Part shown: positions 8,391 through 19,598 of the stretch, in pieces
Position numbering within the stretch: position 1 is the first letter of the stretch
Layout: the number at the start of each line of letters is the position of its first letter
Notes under the pieces: generated by a model
The model's database searches: none
What the model saw: the letters and a program-made list of their open reading frames with translations, nothing else
Told to the model about the DNA's origin: nothing
From: Roseivivax isoporae LMG 25204
GTDB taxonomy: Bacteria > Pseudomonadota > Alphaproteobacteria > Rhodobacterales > Rhodobacteraceae
Reading direction: 5' to 3'
DNA length: 64,000 nucleotides
Assembly: GCF_000521865.1 (NCBI RefSeq)
Contig: NZ_JAME01000014.1
Coordinates: 1 to 64,000 of the forward strand
Made by a program: the position numbers and the translations under genes

Positions 8391-8807
8391 ATGCGCCCCG
8401 TTGCCCTTGCCCTGACCGCCCTGCTCGCCGCGGCGCCGCTCCGCGCGGCACCCGACGACGACCCCTCGCCCGAGGCCGGGCACGAGGTCTATTCCGTCTT
8501 CTGCCAGAGCTGCCACGGCACCGGGGGCAGGGGCGACGGCGACTTCGCCGACCTGCTGTCGCGGCCCCCCGCGGACCTCACCCGCGTCGCCGCGCGCAAC
8601 GGCGGCACGTTCCCGGCGCTCGAGGTGATGCGCCGGATCGACGGGCGGGCCGATGTTCCGGGCCACGGCGTCATCATGCCGGTCTTCGGTCCGCTCTTCG
8701 AGCTCGAGGTGGCGATCACGCGCACCGAGTCGGGCCAGCCGGTCGTGACCAGCCGGTCGATCGCCGATCTCACCGCCTGGATCGAGAGCATCCAGGTCCC
8801 CGAATGA
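8391..8807 (+). CDS. Small c-type cytochrome, paralogue of the 6.4-kb one
   Basis: This 138-residue protein has a cleavable signal peptide (about residues 1-20, ending APLRA) and one haem c motif, CQSCH. The stretch [20 protein letters not shown] followed by RIDG repeats the same block as the cytochrome at 6418-6849. A Met-containing [10 protein letters not shown] supplies the likely axial ligand. It should be soluble in the periplasm, unlike its lipoprotein-like sister. GAGGAGAGAGA precedes the ATG. The stop overlaps the start of the next gene in an ATGA junction, so the two are translationally coupled. Confidence 0.87.
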   Translation: MRPVALALTALLAAAPLRAAPDDDPSPEAGHEVYSVFCQSCHGTGGRGDGDFADLLSRPPADLTRVAARNGGTFPALEVMRRIDGRADVPGHGVIMPVFGPLFELEVAITRTESGQPVVTSRSIADLTAWIESIQVPE

Positions 8808-9517
8808 CCGCAGCGCCCGAGGGGCGCGTCGCCTCTCCCGGGCCGCCCGCCCACCTGCGCGACGCCGTCTACGGCAGCATCGACGGCGCCGTGACCACGT
8901 TCGCTGTGGTGGCGGGCGTGCAGGGCGCGGACCTTCCGCAGCCGGTGATCCTGGTGCTGGGTCTCGCCAACCTCCTGGCCGACGGCGTGTCGATGGCGCT
9001 TGGCAACTATTCCGCGACCCGCACGGAGGCCGAGGACATCGCGCGGCTGCGCATGCTCGAGGCGCGGCGCATCGAGCATGCGCCGGACCGTGCGCGGGCG
9101 GATCTGGGAGCGCTCCTTGCCGCGCGGGGCTTCGACTCGGCGATCGTGCCCGCGGCGGTCGGGGCGTTCGAGCGGCGGCGCGACGCGTGGCTCGACCTCG
9201 TCCTGACCGACCGCTACGGCAAGTCGCTGGCCACGCCGCGGGCCGGCGCGGCGGCCCTGGTCACCTTCGCGGCCTTCGTCGCGGCGGGCGCGGTGCCGCT
9301 GCTGCCATTCGTGGCGGGCGCGCCGGCGCCCTTCGCCGCGGCGACGGTCGCGACCCTCGCCGCCTTCTTCGCCATCGGCGCGCTCAAGAGCCGCTGGTCG
9401 CTCCGGTCGTGGTGGCGCACCGGGATAGAGACGCTCCTCGTCGGGGGGACGGCGGCCGCGGTCGCCTACGCGGTCGGCGCTGCGCTGCGCGCGCTCGGGG
9501 CAGCGGGCAGCGGCTGA
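8804..9517 (+). CDS. VIT1/CCC1-family metal transporter
   Basis: This 237-residue membrane protein has about five helices and the VIT1/CCC1 N-terminal signature [24 protein letters not shown] followed by [23 protein letters not shown]. The cytosolic loop rich in acidic and basic residues sits between helices 2 and 3, as in the family. Family members move Fe2+ or Mn2+ out of the cytosol. The ATG is set by the ATGA overlap with the cytochrome gene. Coupling of a metal exporter to a haem protein in an FNR-box operon suggests iron handling at low oxygen; this is inference. Confidence 0.88.
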   Translation: MTAAPEGRVASPGPPAHLRDAVYGSIDGAVTTFAVVAGVQGADLPQPVILVLGLANLLADGVSMALGNYSATRTEAEDIARLRMLEARRIEHAPDRARADLGALLAARGFDSAIVPAAVGAFERRRDAWLDLVLTDRYGKSLATPRAGAAALVTFAAFVAAGAVPLLPFVAGAPAPFAAATVATLAAFFAIGALKSRWSLRSWWRTGIETLLVGGTAAAVAYAVGAALRALGAAGSG

Positions 9518-9536
9518 ACCCCGGCCTTCCCGGGGT
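9518..9536 (+). terminator. Hairpin after the VIT1-family gene
   Basis: ACCCCGG/CCGGGGT with a 5-nt loop starts immediately after the stop codon. There is no T-run, so it may stabilise the transcript end as well as terminate. Confidence 0.5.
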
Positions 9537-9654
9537 CGTCCGCCCGGTCACGTTCGTGTATCCTGCACGCCGCGCGGGTTGCAATCCGCCCGCCAGTCGG
9601 CATCTGGGGCCATGGGGCCGATCCCGTCGCGACAGGCAGCGAAGAGGACATCAC

Positions 9655-10836
9655 ATGAGCGCTCGAGAGACCGGGCAGCAGGGCGCCGGGGCGTCCGACC
9701 TGCGCTTCGACACGGATCGCGGATCGTCGCGGTCGTTCTGGATCGCGCTCCTGCTGCTTCTGGCGATCGTGGGCTGGATGGGCAGCGGCCTAGTCCTGCC
9801 CGGAGGTGACGAGGCGCCGGTCGCAACCGAGGCCGCGGCGCCCGAGCCGCCCTCGGTCCTGGTGCGGCAGTCCGAGGCGGAGCAGGTGACGCTGACATTC
9901 CGCGCGGAGGGGCAGGCGGAACCCGACCGCGACACCACCGTGCCCGCCGAGGCCGCCGGCAACGTGGTCGAGCTGCCGGTGCGGAAGGGCGACAGCGTCG
10001 AGCGGGACGAGGTGCTGGCGCGGCTCTCCTCGGACCAGGCGGAAGCCGCGCTGCGGCAGGCCGAGGAGGAGCTCGCGCGGGCGCGGCGCGAATTCGACAA
10101 TGCAAGCCAGCTGCTCGAGCGCGGCGTGGCGACGGCCGACCGCGTGGCGGAGGCGCGCGCCACGCTGGCGGCGGCCGAATCCCAGCTCGCGGCGGCGGAG
10201 CGGTCGCTGCAGGACCTGACCGTGCGCGCGCCCTTCGCCGGCCGGGTCGAGCGGCTCGACATCAACGAGGGCGAATATGTCGGGACCGGCGAGACCGTCG
10301 CCCGCATCGTCGACAACGATCCCCTGACCATCGCCGTGCAGGTGCCGCAGCAGGCCCTGAACCGTCTCGAGGAGGGGCAGTCGGCGCAGGTCAGCTTCAT
10401 CACCGGGCAGACGCGCGAGGGCACGGTGACCTTCGTCGGCACCGCCGCCGCGTCCGAGACGCGGACCTTCCTCGCCGAGATCGAGGTGCCGAACCCGGGC
10501 GGCGAGATCCCCGCGGGCGTGTCGGCGGGCATCGTCGTGCCTACCGGAACCGCGTCCGCGCATTTCGTGCAACCCTCGATCGTCTCCCTCGACCCCGACG
10601 GCGAGATCGGCGTGAAGACCGTCGAGGACGGACTCGTCCGGTTCCACCCGATCGAGGTGGTGCGGGCCGAGATCGACGGCGTCTGGGTGCGCGGCCTGCC
10701 CGACAGCGCGCGCATCATCACCGTCGGACAGGGTTTCGTCCGCGAGGGCGAGGAGGTCCGCGCCAGCGAGGCCGGAGAGGAGGACGCGGCGCCCGCGGCG
10801 GCGCAGGCCGACGCGGCACCGGAGATCACGGAATGA
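9655..10836 (+). CDS. RND efflux periplasmic adaptor (membrane fusion protein)
   Basis: This 393-residue adaptor has one N-terminal membrane anchor (about residues 25-45). The lipoyl/barrel-sandwich half motif follows (GNVVELPVRKGDSVERDEVLARL), then a long alpha-hairpin (about residues 120-180, with LERGVATADRVAEARATLAAAESQL) and the second lipoyl half VRAPFAGRVERLDINEGEYV. It connects an inner-membrane RND pump to an outer-membrane channel. The start at MSARET has GAAGAGG upstream. The stop overlaps the permease ATG (ATGA). No outer-membrane channel gene is adjacent. Confidence 0.92.
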   Translation: MSARETGQQGAGASDLRFDTDRGSSRSFWIALLLLLAIVGWMGSGLVLPGGDEAPVATEAAAPEPPSVLVRQSEAEQVTLTFRAEGQAEPDRDTTVPAEAAGNVVELPVRKGDSVERDEVLARLSSDQAEAALRQAEEELARARREFDNASQLLERGVATADRVAEARATLAAAESQLAAAERSLQDLTVRAPFAGRVERLDINEGEYVGTGETVARIVDNDPLTIAVQVPQQALNRLEEGQSAQVSFITGQTREGTVTFVGTAAASETRTFLAEIEVPNPGGEIPAGVSAGIVVPTGTASAHFVQPSIVSLDPDGEIGVKTVEDGLVRFHPIEVVRAEIDGVWVRGLPDSARIITVGQGFVREGEEVRASEAGEEDAAPAAAQADAAPEITE

Positions 10837-13800
10837 ACGCGATCATCGACGCCGCGTTCTCGCGCACCCGCGCGATGGTGATCGTGCTCGGCATGATCCT
10901 CGCCGTCGGCGCGATCGCCTACGTGGCGATCCCCAAGGAAGCGAACCCGGAAGTGCCGCTGCCGCTGGTCTACGTGTCGACCACGGTGGACGGGATCAGC
11001 CCGAGCGACGCCGAGCGGCTCCTGCTCGAGCCCATGGAGGCCGAGTTCGGGGCCATCGAGGGACTCGAGCAGATGTCGAGCGAGGCGGCCGAGGGCTTTG
11101 CCAGCGTGCAGCTCGAATTCGCCGCGGGCGGCGACATCGACGAGGCGCTCGACAAGGTGCGCGAGGCGGCGGACCGGGTCGAGAGCGACCTGCCGCAGGA
11201 CGCGACCGATCTCAACGTGACAGAGATCAACACCGCGCTCTTTCCCATCGTGACCGCGGTCCTGTCGGGCCCCGTGCCCGAGCGCACGCTGAACGACCTT
11301 GCCGACGCGGTGCAGGACCGGGTCGAGGCGCTGCCCGGCGTGCTCGAGGTCGACATCGGCGGCGCGCGCGAGGAATTCCTCGAGGTGCTGATCGATCCGA
11401 CGGTGTTCCAGACCTACAACCTCAGCTTCGAGACGCTCATCAGCCAGCTGCAGCGCAACAACCAGCTGATCGCGGCGGGCGCCATCGAGACCGGCGGCGG
11501 GCGCATCGTGCTGAAGGTGCCGGGCCTCATCGAGGATCTCGAGGACGTCATGGCGATGCCGGTGAAGGTCGAGGGCGACACCGTCGTGACCTTCGGCGAC
11601 GTGGCGACGGTACGTCGCGCCTTCGAGGATCCGACCGGGTTCGCCCGCATCGACGGGCAGCCGGCGCTTGCGCTCGAGGTGACGAAGCGGTCCGGCGCCA
11701 ACATCATCGACACGGTGGCCGCGACCCGCGACGCGATCGAGACGTTGCGCACGGACTGGCCCGAAAGCGTGCGCGTCACCTACCTGCAGGACCAGTCGGA
11801 GCAGGTGAAGACGCTGCTCTCGGACCTCGAATCGAACGTGATCGCGGCGGTGATCCTCGTGATGATCGTGATCGTCTTCGCGCTCGGGCTGCGCTCGGCG
11901 GTGCTGGTGGGGCTCGCCATCCCCGGCGCGTTCCTCGCGGGCGTCGCCGCGATCTGGGCGATGGGCTACACCATGAACATCGTCGTGCTGTTCGCGCTGA
12001 TCCTCGTCGTCGGCATGCTGGTCGACGGCGCCATCGTGACGGTCGAGCTGGCCGACCGCCGGCTGCACGAGGGCGACAGCCCCCGCGCGGCCTATGCCCA
12101 CGCGGCCAAGCGCATGGCATGGCCGGTCATCGCCTCGACCGCGACCACGCTCAGCGTGTTCTTCCCGCTGCTGTTCTGGACGGGCCTCATCGGGCAGTTC
12201 ATGAAATACCTGCCGATCACGGTGATCCTGACGCTGACCGCGTCGCTGTTCATGGCGCTGGTCTTCATTCCCGTGGTGGGCGGGGTGATCGGCCGGGCGC
12301 AGCCGCAGACCGCCGCGTCGAAGCGGGTGCTGCACGCGGCCGAGCACGGCGATCCGCGCGACGTGCCCGGGATCACCGGGCTCTATGTCCGGCTGCTGGA
12401 AAAGGCGATCCTGCGGCCGTGGACGACGGTCCTGCTGGCGCTGGCGCTCCTCCTCGGGGCGTTCTCGATCTACGGGCAGTTCGGGCGCGGGATCAGCTTC
12501 TTTCCCTCGGTCGAGCCCGAGTTCATGCAGGTGCAGGTTCGCGCGCGGGACAACCTGTCGATCTACGAGCGCGACGACCTCGTGCGCGAGGTCGAACGCC
12601 GGCTCCTCGGCTCCGAGGGGGTGGAAAGCGTCTATGCCCGGTCGACCATGAGCGCGGGCCGGGGCGACGAGGACGTGATCGGCACCCTCCAGCTCGATCT
12701 CGTGGACTGGCAGGCACGGCGTCCGGCCGCCGAGATCGCCGCGGACATCCGCACGGACATGGCCGACATCGCCGGCATCGAGGTGCAGGTCGAGACCGAG
12801 AGCGGCGGTCCGGCCAGCGGCAAGCCGGTGAACCTGCGCGTGTCCGCGCGCGACCCGGCGGTCCAGGCCGACGCGGTCGAGACCGTGCTCGCCACGATGG
12901 AGCGGGTGGGCGGCTTCACCGACGTCACCGACACTCGGCCGCTGCCGGGGGTCGAGGTCGCGATCAATGTCGACCGGGCCGAGGCCGCGCGCTTCGGCGC
13001 GGATGTGAGCCTCCTGGGGCAGGCGATCCAGCTCTTGACCCAGGGGATCACGGTGACCGACTACCGGCCCGCGGACGCGAACGGCGAGCTCGACGTGCGC
13101 GTGCGGTTCCCGAGCGACGACCGCTCGCTCGCCGAACTCGGGAACCTGCGGGTGCCGACGTCGGCCGGGCTCGTGCCGATCTCGAACTTCGTCTCTTTTG
13201 AACCTGTGGAGCGCGTCGGCGTGATCCGGCGGATCGACGAGCGCCGCGTGACCACGATCGAGGCCAACGTGGCGCAGGGGGCGCTGGTCAACGACCGGAT
13301 CGCGGAACTGCGTGGCGCGCTCGCGGGCGCGGACATGCCCGAGGACGCCGACGTGACCTTTGCCGGGGAGTCCGAGGACCAGCAGGAAAGCATGATGTTC
13401 CTCGCCGGCGCCTTCGTCGCGGCGATCGGGCTCATGTTCATGATCCTCGTCCTGCAGTTCAACAGCTTCTTCCAGGCACTTGTCGTGATGAGCGCGATCA
13501 TGTTCTCGGTCGCGGGCGTGCTCCTCGGGCTGGTGGTGACCGGGCGGCCCTTCGGGATCGTGATGGGCGGCGTGGGCGTGATCGCGCTCGCGGGGATCGT
13601 CGTGAACAACAACATCGTCCTCATCGACACCTACAACGACCTGAAACGGGCGGGCGCGGCTCCGCTCGAGGCGGCGCTCCGGACCGGGGCGCAGCGCCTG
13701 CGGCCGGTCTTCCTGACCTCGGCCACCACCGCGCTCGGGCTCCTGCCCATGGTGATCGGGCTCAATGTCGACTTCCTGTCGCGCGAGATCGTCTACGGCG

Positions 13801-13949
13801 CGCCCTCGACGCAGTACTGGACCGAGCTGTCGAGCGCGATCGCGGGCGGGCTCACGGTCGCGACGGTCCTGACGCTGGTGGTGACGCCCGCCATGCTGAT
13901 GCTGCGCGAACGGCCCCAGGCCCGCGCCGTCCGGACCGCCCCGGCCTGA
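10833..13949 (+). CDS. RND efflux permease, atypical proton-relay residues
   Basis: This 1038-residue protein has the 12-helix RND topology with two large periplasmic loops. It begins MNAIIDAAFSRTRAMVIVLGMIL and contains the conserved PKEANPEVPLPLVYV. In the fourth helix the usual VDDAIVVVEN of hydrophobe/amphiphile pumps reads VDGAIVTVEL. In the tenth helix the AcrB-type Lys position reads Asn (VVNNNIVLID). These changes mark a distinct RND subfamily whose coupling mechanism may differ from AcrB. Substrate is unknown. It is co-transcribed and translationally coupled with the adaptor. Confidence 0.92.
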   Translation: MNAIIDAAFSRTRAMVIVLGMILAVGAIAYVAIPKEANPEVPLPLVYVSTTVDGISPSDAERLLLEPMEAEFGAIEGLEQMSSEAAEGFASVQLEFAAGGDIDEALDKVREAADRVESDLPQDATDLNVTEINTALFPIVTAVLSGPVPERTLNDLADAVQDRVEALPGVLEVDIGGAREEFLEVLIDPTVFQTYNLSFETLISQLQRNNQLIAAGAIETGGGRIVLKVPGLIEDLEDVMAMPVKVEGDTVVTFGDVATVRRAFEDPTGFARIDGQPALALEVTKRSGANIIDTVAATRDAIETLRTDWPESVRVTYLQDQSEQVKTLLSDLESNVIAAVILVMIVIVFALGLRSAVLVGLAIPGAFLAGVAAIWAMGYTMNIVVLFALILVVGMLVDGAIVTVELADRRLHEGDSPRAAYAHAAKRMAWPVIASTATTLSVFFPLLFWTGLIGQFMKYLPITVILTLTASLFMALVFIPVVGGVIGRAQPQTAASKRVLHAAEHGDPRDVPGITGLYVRLLEKAILRPWTTVLLALALLLGAFSIYGQFGRGISFFPSVEPEFMQVQVRARDNLSIYERDDLVREVERRLLGSEGVESVYARSTMSAGRGDEDVIGTLQLDLVDWQARRPAAEIAADIRTDMADIAGIEVQVETESGGPASGKPVNLRVSARDPAVQADAVETVLATMERVGGFTDVTDTRPLPGVEVAINVDRAEAARFGADVSLLGQAIQLLTQGITVTDYRPADANGELDVRVRFPSDDRSLAELGNLRVPTSAGLVPISNFVSFEPVERVGVIRRIDERRVTTIEANVAQGALVNDRIAELRGALAGADMPEDADVTFAGESEDQQESMMFLAGAFVAAIGLMFMILVLQFNSFFQALVVMSAIMFSVAGVLLGLVVTGRPFGIVMGGVGVIALAGIVVNNNIVLIDTYNDLKRAGAAPLEAALRTGAQRLRPVFLTSATTALGLLPMVIGLNVDFLSREIVYGAPSTQYWTELSSAIAGGLTVATVLTLVVTPAMLMLRERPQARAVRTAPA

Positions 13950-14052
13950 TCCTGACCGAAAGGCGGAGGGAAATGCTCGAATGGTGCTCTCGCGTTGATC
14001 ACGTGCGCATGAACTCATGCCCGCACCTGCATGAACGAGGGAGTAACGAGCG

Positions 14053-15072
14053 ATGCCCGTCGGCTACACAACCTTTGGCACACCGGAGGCGCGGACCATC
14101 GGGGTGCGCGACCCGATCCTCGTGGGTCTCGGCGACGCGACCTACGATTTCGGCGTCACCGCCAACAAGAGCTTCCTGTGGTCGTTCCTCGACGGCGACC
14201 CGACCAACAACGGGACCTGGGCCTCGCTGCCGCAGCTGCTCGCGTTCTCGCCGATCGCGCGCGGCGACAAGGTGCTGACGGATTTCGACCCCGACGCCCA
14301 CGTCCTGCGCTTCGACCTGATGGGCAGCTATTTCGGCAAGACCTGCCTGCAGATCGACAGCTCGGAAGAGTTCACCGACTTTCTCGCGCTGGTCGACGCG
14401 GCCGGCGCGGCGAAGGGCCACGGCCAGAGCTACGTGACCGTGCACGGCAACGACATCGTCGTGCGCATCGACGCCGACAAGAGCGGCCTCGGCGACCTGC
14501 GGCTGACCTTCGACGACCTGGCCGACGGCGTCGACCTTTCCGGCCTGCTCAAGGTGGTGGACTTCGACGACTTCGCCCTGCCGGACGGCGGCGAGGCGTC
14601 GCTGCTCGAACTGAACGGCGGCAGCAACTGCTATGCGGGCTTCGAGTGGTCGCAGCTCGGCATCTTCAATCCCGCGGGCGACGCGCAGATCGGCTACGAC
14701 CCCACCTCGGACCCGAACGTGGGTTTCATCGGCGAGAAGGACGGGACCGATCAGCCCGGCTACGACGGCTACGGAGCGGAAGCCGGCTCACCGCTCGAGA
14801 TCTACAGCGCGGACGCGTTCAACTTCGTCAGCGCCGCGTTCAACGCGGTGAACGTCGATGCCAGCGCCGTCGAGCGGGTGATCACCGTCACCGCCTACGC
14901 GGACGGCATCGCGGAAGCGGTGGGGCAGATCAGCTTCGTCGCCGACAACGTCGGCGCGCAGGAGATCATCGCGTTCGGCAGCCAGCTCGACGGCGAGCGG
15001 TTCGAGAACATCAACCGCCTCGTGATCGACGCCGACGGCTATTTCGGCATCGACGACCTCACCTACATCTGA
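14053..15072 (+). CDS. Unrecognised acidic protein
   Basis: No family is recognised for this 339-residue protein. It is strongly acidic (Asp-rich), has no signal peptide or membrane helix, and consists of short beta-rich stretches such as GDATYDFGVTANKSFLWSFL and SYVTVHGNDIVVRIDADKSG. The C-terminus reads NRLVIDADGYFGIDDLTYI, similar in style to the DDLTY/DDFxF strands that end many beta-sandwich, carbohydrate-binding-like domains. Acidic composition and lack of a Sec signal would fit a type I-secreted protein, but no glycine-rich calcium repeats are present. A good ribosome site (GGGAGTAACGAG) precedes the ATG. It is monocistronic with a strong terminator. Confidence 0.75.
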   Translation: MPVGYTTFGTPEARTIGVRDPILVGLGDATYDFGVTANKSFLWSFLDGDPTNNGTWASLPQLLAFSPIARGDKVLTDFDPDAHVLRFDLMGSYFGKTCLQIDSSEEFTDFLALVDAAGAAKGHGQSYVTVHGNDIVVRIDADKSGLGDLRLTFDDLADGVDLSGLLKVVDFDDFALPDGGEASLLELNGGSNCYAGFEWSQLGIFNPAGDAQIGYDPTSDPNVGFIGEKDGTDQPGYDGYGAEAGSPLEIYSADAFNFVSAAFNAVNVDASAVERVITVTAYADGIAEAVGQISFVADNVGAQEIIAFGSQLDGERFENINRLVIDADGYFGIDDLTYI

Positions 15073-15119
15073 CGCAAACCCCGCGCGCGGCCGTCCGGTC
15101 GCGCGCATGCGGTTTTGCG
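15073..15119 (+). terminator. Strong extended hairpin terminator
   Basis: A long inverted repeat starts one base after the stop codon. Its outer arms are CGCAAA and TTTTGCG, and its inner arms are GCGCGCGGCC and GGTCGCGCGC around a GTCC loop. The TTTT in the 3' arm gives a partial U-run. It ends the unit of the acidic protein, and its symmetry would also serve the convergent kinase gene. Confidence 0.75.
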
Positions 15120-15138
15120 GATAATCTGTCTTATGTAA

Positions 15139-15792
15139 TCATCCGGGCGAGCGAGGCGTCATGACGTAATCCGCCGCCCGGCTCGAGGTGCGGACAAGGC
15201 GTCCGTTCGGCAGGTCGTTCTGCTCGAGCTTGGCGCGGATCGCTTCCGGCGCCAGGCCGTGGCCGGTCCAGCGGGCCTCGAGGCGGCGGCGCAGCTCGTC
15301 CTCGGCCACGTCGATGAACACGGTCAGGTCGAACACGCCCGCAAGCCGGGTCCAGGGATCGCGGTCGAGCAGCAGGTAGTTCCCCTCGGCGAGGATCAGG
15401 TCGGCGGAGGCCGGGATCGCCCGCGCGCCGGCACGCGCGACCTCGATGCCGCGGTCGAAGACCGGGACGATGACCTCGTCCTCGTCCTGCGCCCTGAGCC
15501 GCCGCAGGACATGGTAGAATCCGCCCACGTCGAAGGTTTCGGGCGCGCCCTTGCGCGCCAGGAGGCCCCGCGCGGTCAGGAGACCGTCGTCGTAGTGGAA
15601 GCCGTCCATGGGCAGGACCGCGGCGCGACCCGGCGTTCGGGCCTCGAGCGCGGCGAGGATCGTGTCGGCCGCCGTAGACTTGCCCGATCCCGGCGCGCCC
15701 ACGATCCCGACGAGGGTGCGGCGGTCGCGCGGCATTCCGGCCAGCCGGTCGACCAGCTGCGCCTCGGTGGTGGGCATGGGGGATGCGGTCAT
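15139..15792 (-). CDS. P-loop kinase of the uridine/pantothenate-kinase type
   Basis: This 217-residue protein has Walker A GAPGSGKST at residues 32-40. LPMDGFHYDDGLL follows, typical of the PRK/URK/PanK group, where the Asp-Gly-Phe-His segment binds substrate, and LILAEGNYLLLDRDPW follows later. A lid Arg segment (RRRLEARWTGHGL) and a final RxADYVM complete the fold. Relatives are annotated as nucleoside or fructose-transport-associated kinases; the substrate cannot be told here. The ATG at 15792 has GGAGG upstream. It lies downstream of katG in the same direction, 110 bp away, with no obvious shared function. Confidence 0.8.
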   Translation of the reverse strand: MTASPMPTTEAQLVDRLAGMPRDRRTLVGIVGAPGSGKSTAADTILAALEARTPGRAAVLPMDGFHYDDGLLTARGLLARKGAPETFDVGGFYHVLRRLRAQDEDEVIVPVFDRGIEVARAGARAIPASADLILAEGNYLLLDRDPWTRLAGVFDLTVFIDVAEDELRRRLEARWTGHGLAPEAIRAKLEQNDLPNGRLVRTSSRAADYVMTPRSPG

Positions 15793-15902
15793 GGCGCGGC
15801 CTCCGTTCGGCACAAAAGGCGGCCCGCCGCGGACAGGCCGCGAAATGTGGGGGCGCCGCCGGAAGGCCGGCGACGCCCCTCACTCGCATGCGGTGCGCCG
15901 CG

Positions 15903-18170
<2,268 letters not shown>

Positions 18171-18405
18171 TCAGTCCGAGGGACCCCGCCGGCATTCTGG
18201 CGAAAACGTGTGTCGCGTCGAAGAACACGACAACCCTTGACGCGCGGGTTCCGGGGTCCGGGCGGCGATGCGCCCCGTCCCGAAGACAGGTCCGATCCCG
18301 CGTCCCGCGATTCCCGCATGTCCGTTTCGCAACATGCCCGTCTGCTAGCAGATCGTGTCCATTGGCAAAAGTTGCATTTTCCGATCGTCGCGATAACTCT
18401 GCCTT

Positions 18406-19332
18406 ATGAGCAACCTCACCCTGAAGCAGCTCCGCTATTTCGAGGCGCTGTCCAGGCATGGCCATTTCGGCCGCGCCGCCGAGGCCTGCGCGATCTCGCA
18501 GCCGGCCCTGTCGGTGCAGATCCGCGAACTCGAGGCGTCGCTCGGGGTGACGCTGTTCGAGCGCGGCGCCCGGCAGGTGCGGCTGACCGGGTTCGGCGAG
18601 GATTTCGCGCTGCGCGCCCGCGAGATCCTGCGCGCCGTGGACGAACTGGGCGACCTTGCCCGCGCCGCACGCGAGGGCCTTTCGGGCCGGTTGCGGATCG
18701 GCGTCATCCCGACCATCGCGCCGTACCTCCTGCCCCGGATCGTCGGCGCGATCGCGCACGCCTATCCCGACCTCGACGTGCACGTGCGGGAATCCGTGAC
18801 GCCGCGGCTGGTGGACGAATTGCGCGCCGGGCGGCTCGACGCGGCCATCGTCGCGCTGCCGATCTCCGAACCGGACCTGACGGAGGTGGCGCTCTTTTCC
18901 GAGGCGCTGGTGCTCGTGCGCACGGCCGAGGAGGCCGGCCTGCCGCCGCCGCCGCCGGACCGTCTGCGCGACATGCGGCTGCTGCTGCTGGAGGAAGGGC
19001 ACTGTTTCCGCGACCAGGCGCTGTCGTTCTGCAGCATGCGCCCTGCCCTGCCCCGCGACGGCCTCGACGGATCGTCCCTGTCGACGCTGGTGCAGATGGT
19101 CGGCGCGGGCCTCGGCGTCACGCTGATCCCCGAGATGGCGGTGCCGGTCGAGACGCGGTCGGCCGACGTGTCGGTCACCCGCTTCGCCGCGCCGGAACCG
19201 ACCCGGACCGTGGGCATGGTCTGGCGCGGGTCCTCGCCCCTCCAGGGCCAGCTGTCGCAGCTCGCCGCCATCGTGCAATCGGCGGCTCAGGACCGACCTG
19301 CGGATCTTGCGAAGCCGGCCCGCTCGGACTAA
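18406..19332 (+). CDS. oxyR: Hydrogen-peroxide-sensing LysR regulator OxyR
   Basis: This 308-residue LysR-type protein has its N-terminal helix-turn-helix at about residues 16-37 (RHGHFGRAAEACAISQPALSVQI). The redox cysteines of OxyR are present in GHCFRDQALSFC, Cys200 and Cys209, which form the peroxide-induced disulfide. LTLIPEMAVP near the C-terminus is also OxyR-like. It should activate katG on the opposite strand. There is no strong ribosome site before the ATG, only CTCTGCCTT. Confidence 0.93.
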   Translation: MSNLTLKQLRYFEALSRHGHFGRAAEACAISQPALSVQIRELEASLGVTLFERGARQVRLTGFGEDFALRAREILRAVDELGDLARAAREGLSGRLRIGVIPTIAPYLLPRIVGAIAHAYPDLDVHVRESVTPRLVDELRAGRLDAAIVALPISEPDLTEVALFSEALVLVRTAEEAGLPPPPPDRLRDMRLLLLEEGHCFRDQALSFCSMRPALPRDGLDGSSLSTLVQMVGAGLGVTLIPEMAVPVETRSADVSVTRFAAPEPTRTVGMVWRGSSPLQGQLSQLAAIVQSAAQDRPADLAKPARSD

Positions 19333-19350
19333 GTTGATCGGACTAAGTCC
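19324..19350. promoter_or_regulatory. Direct repeat and palindrome before the toxin-antitoxin operon
   Basis: The 11-mer TCGGACTAAGT occurs at 19324-19334, overlapping the end of oxyR, and again at 19338-19348. The second copy forms the palindrome GGACTAAGTCC (19340-19350). It ends 11 bases before the antitoxin ATG. Phd-type antitoxins autorepress by binding palindromes at their promoter, so this is a plausible operator. Confidence 0.6.
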
Positions 19351-19361
19351 GGGAGAGCGCC

Positions 19362-19598
19362 ATGAAGGTGGTCAACATCCACGATGCCAAGACCAACCTG
19401 TCCCGGCTGATCGCCGCGGCGGTCGCCGGGGAGCCGTTCGTCATCGCGCGGGCGGGCAAGCCGCTCGTGAAGGTGGAGGCGATCGCCGAGGCGCCGCGCG
19501 CGGCCGGGCGCCTCGACATCCTGAAGGGCGCGATGCGCGTGCCCGACGATTTCGACCGCATGGGCGGCGAGGACATCGCGGACCTCTTCGGCGGATGA
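19362..19598 (+). CDS. Phd/YefM-family antitoxin
   Basis: This 78-residue protein begins MKVVNIHDAKTNLSRLIAAA, the Phd/YefM DNA-binding fold, followed by GEPFVIARAGKPLVKVEAI. The C-terminal tail (PDDFDRMGGEDIADLFGG) is acidic and would wrap the toxin. It neutralises the PIN-domain toxin encoded next and probably represses its own operon. GGGAGAG precedes the ATG. The stop overlaps the toxin start in an ATGA junction, ensuring antitoxin is made first. Confidence 0.92.
   Translation: MKVVNIHDAKTNLSRLIAAAVAGEPFVIARAGKPLVKVEAIAEAPRAAGRLDILKGAMRVPDDFDRMGGEDIADLFGG

Noticed and set aside
9651-14018. Very long minus-strand open frame of about 1455 codons
   Set aside because: It is antisense to the RND adaptor and permease, which have clear family motifs. 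Its translation is low-complexity Arg/His/Asp-rich, as expected from the shadow of GC-rich coding DNA.
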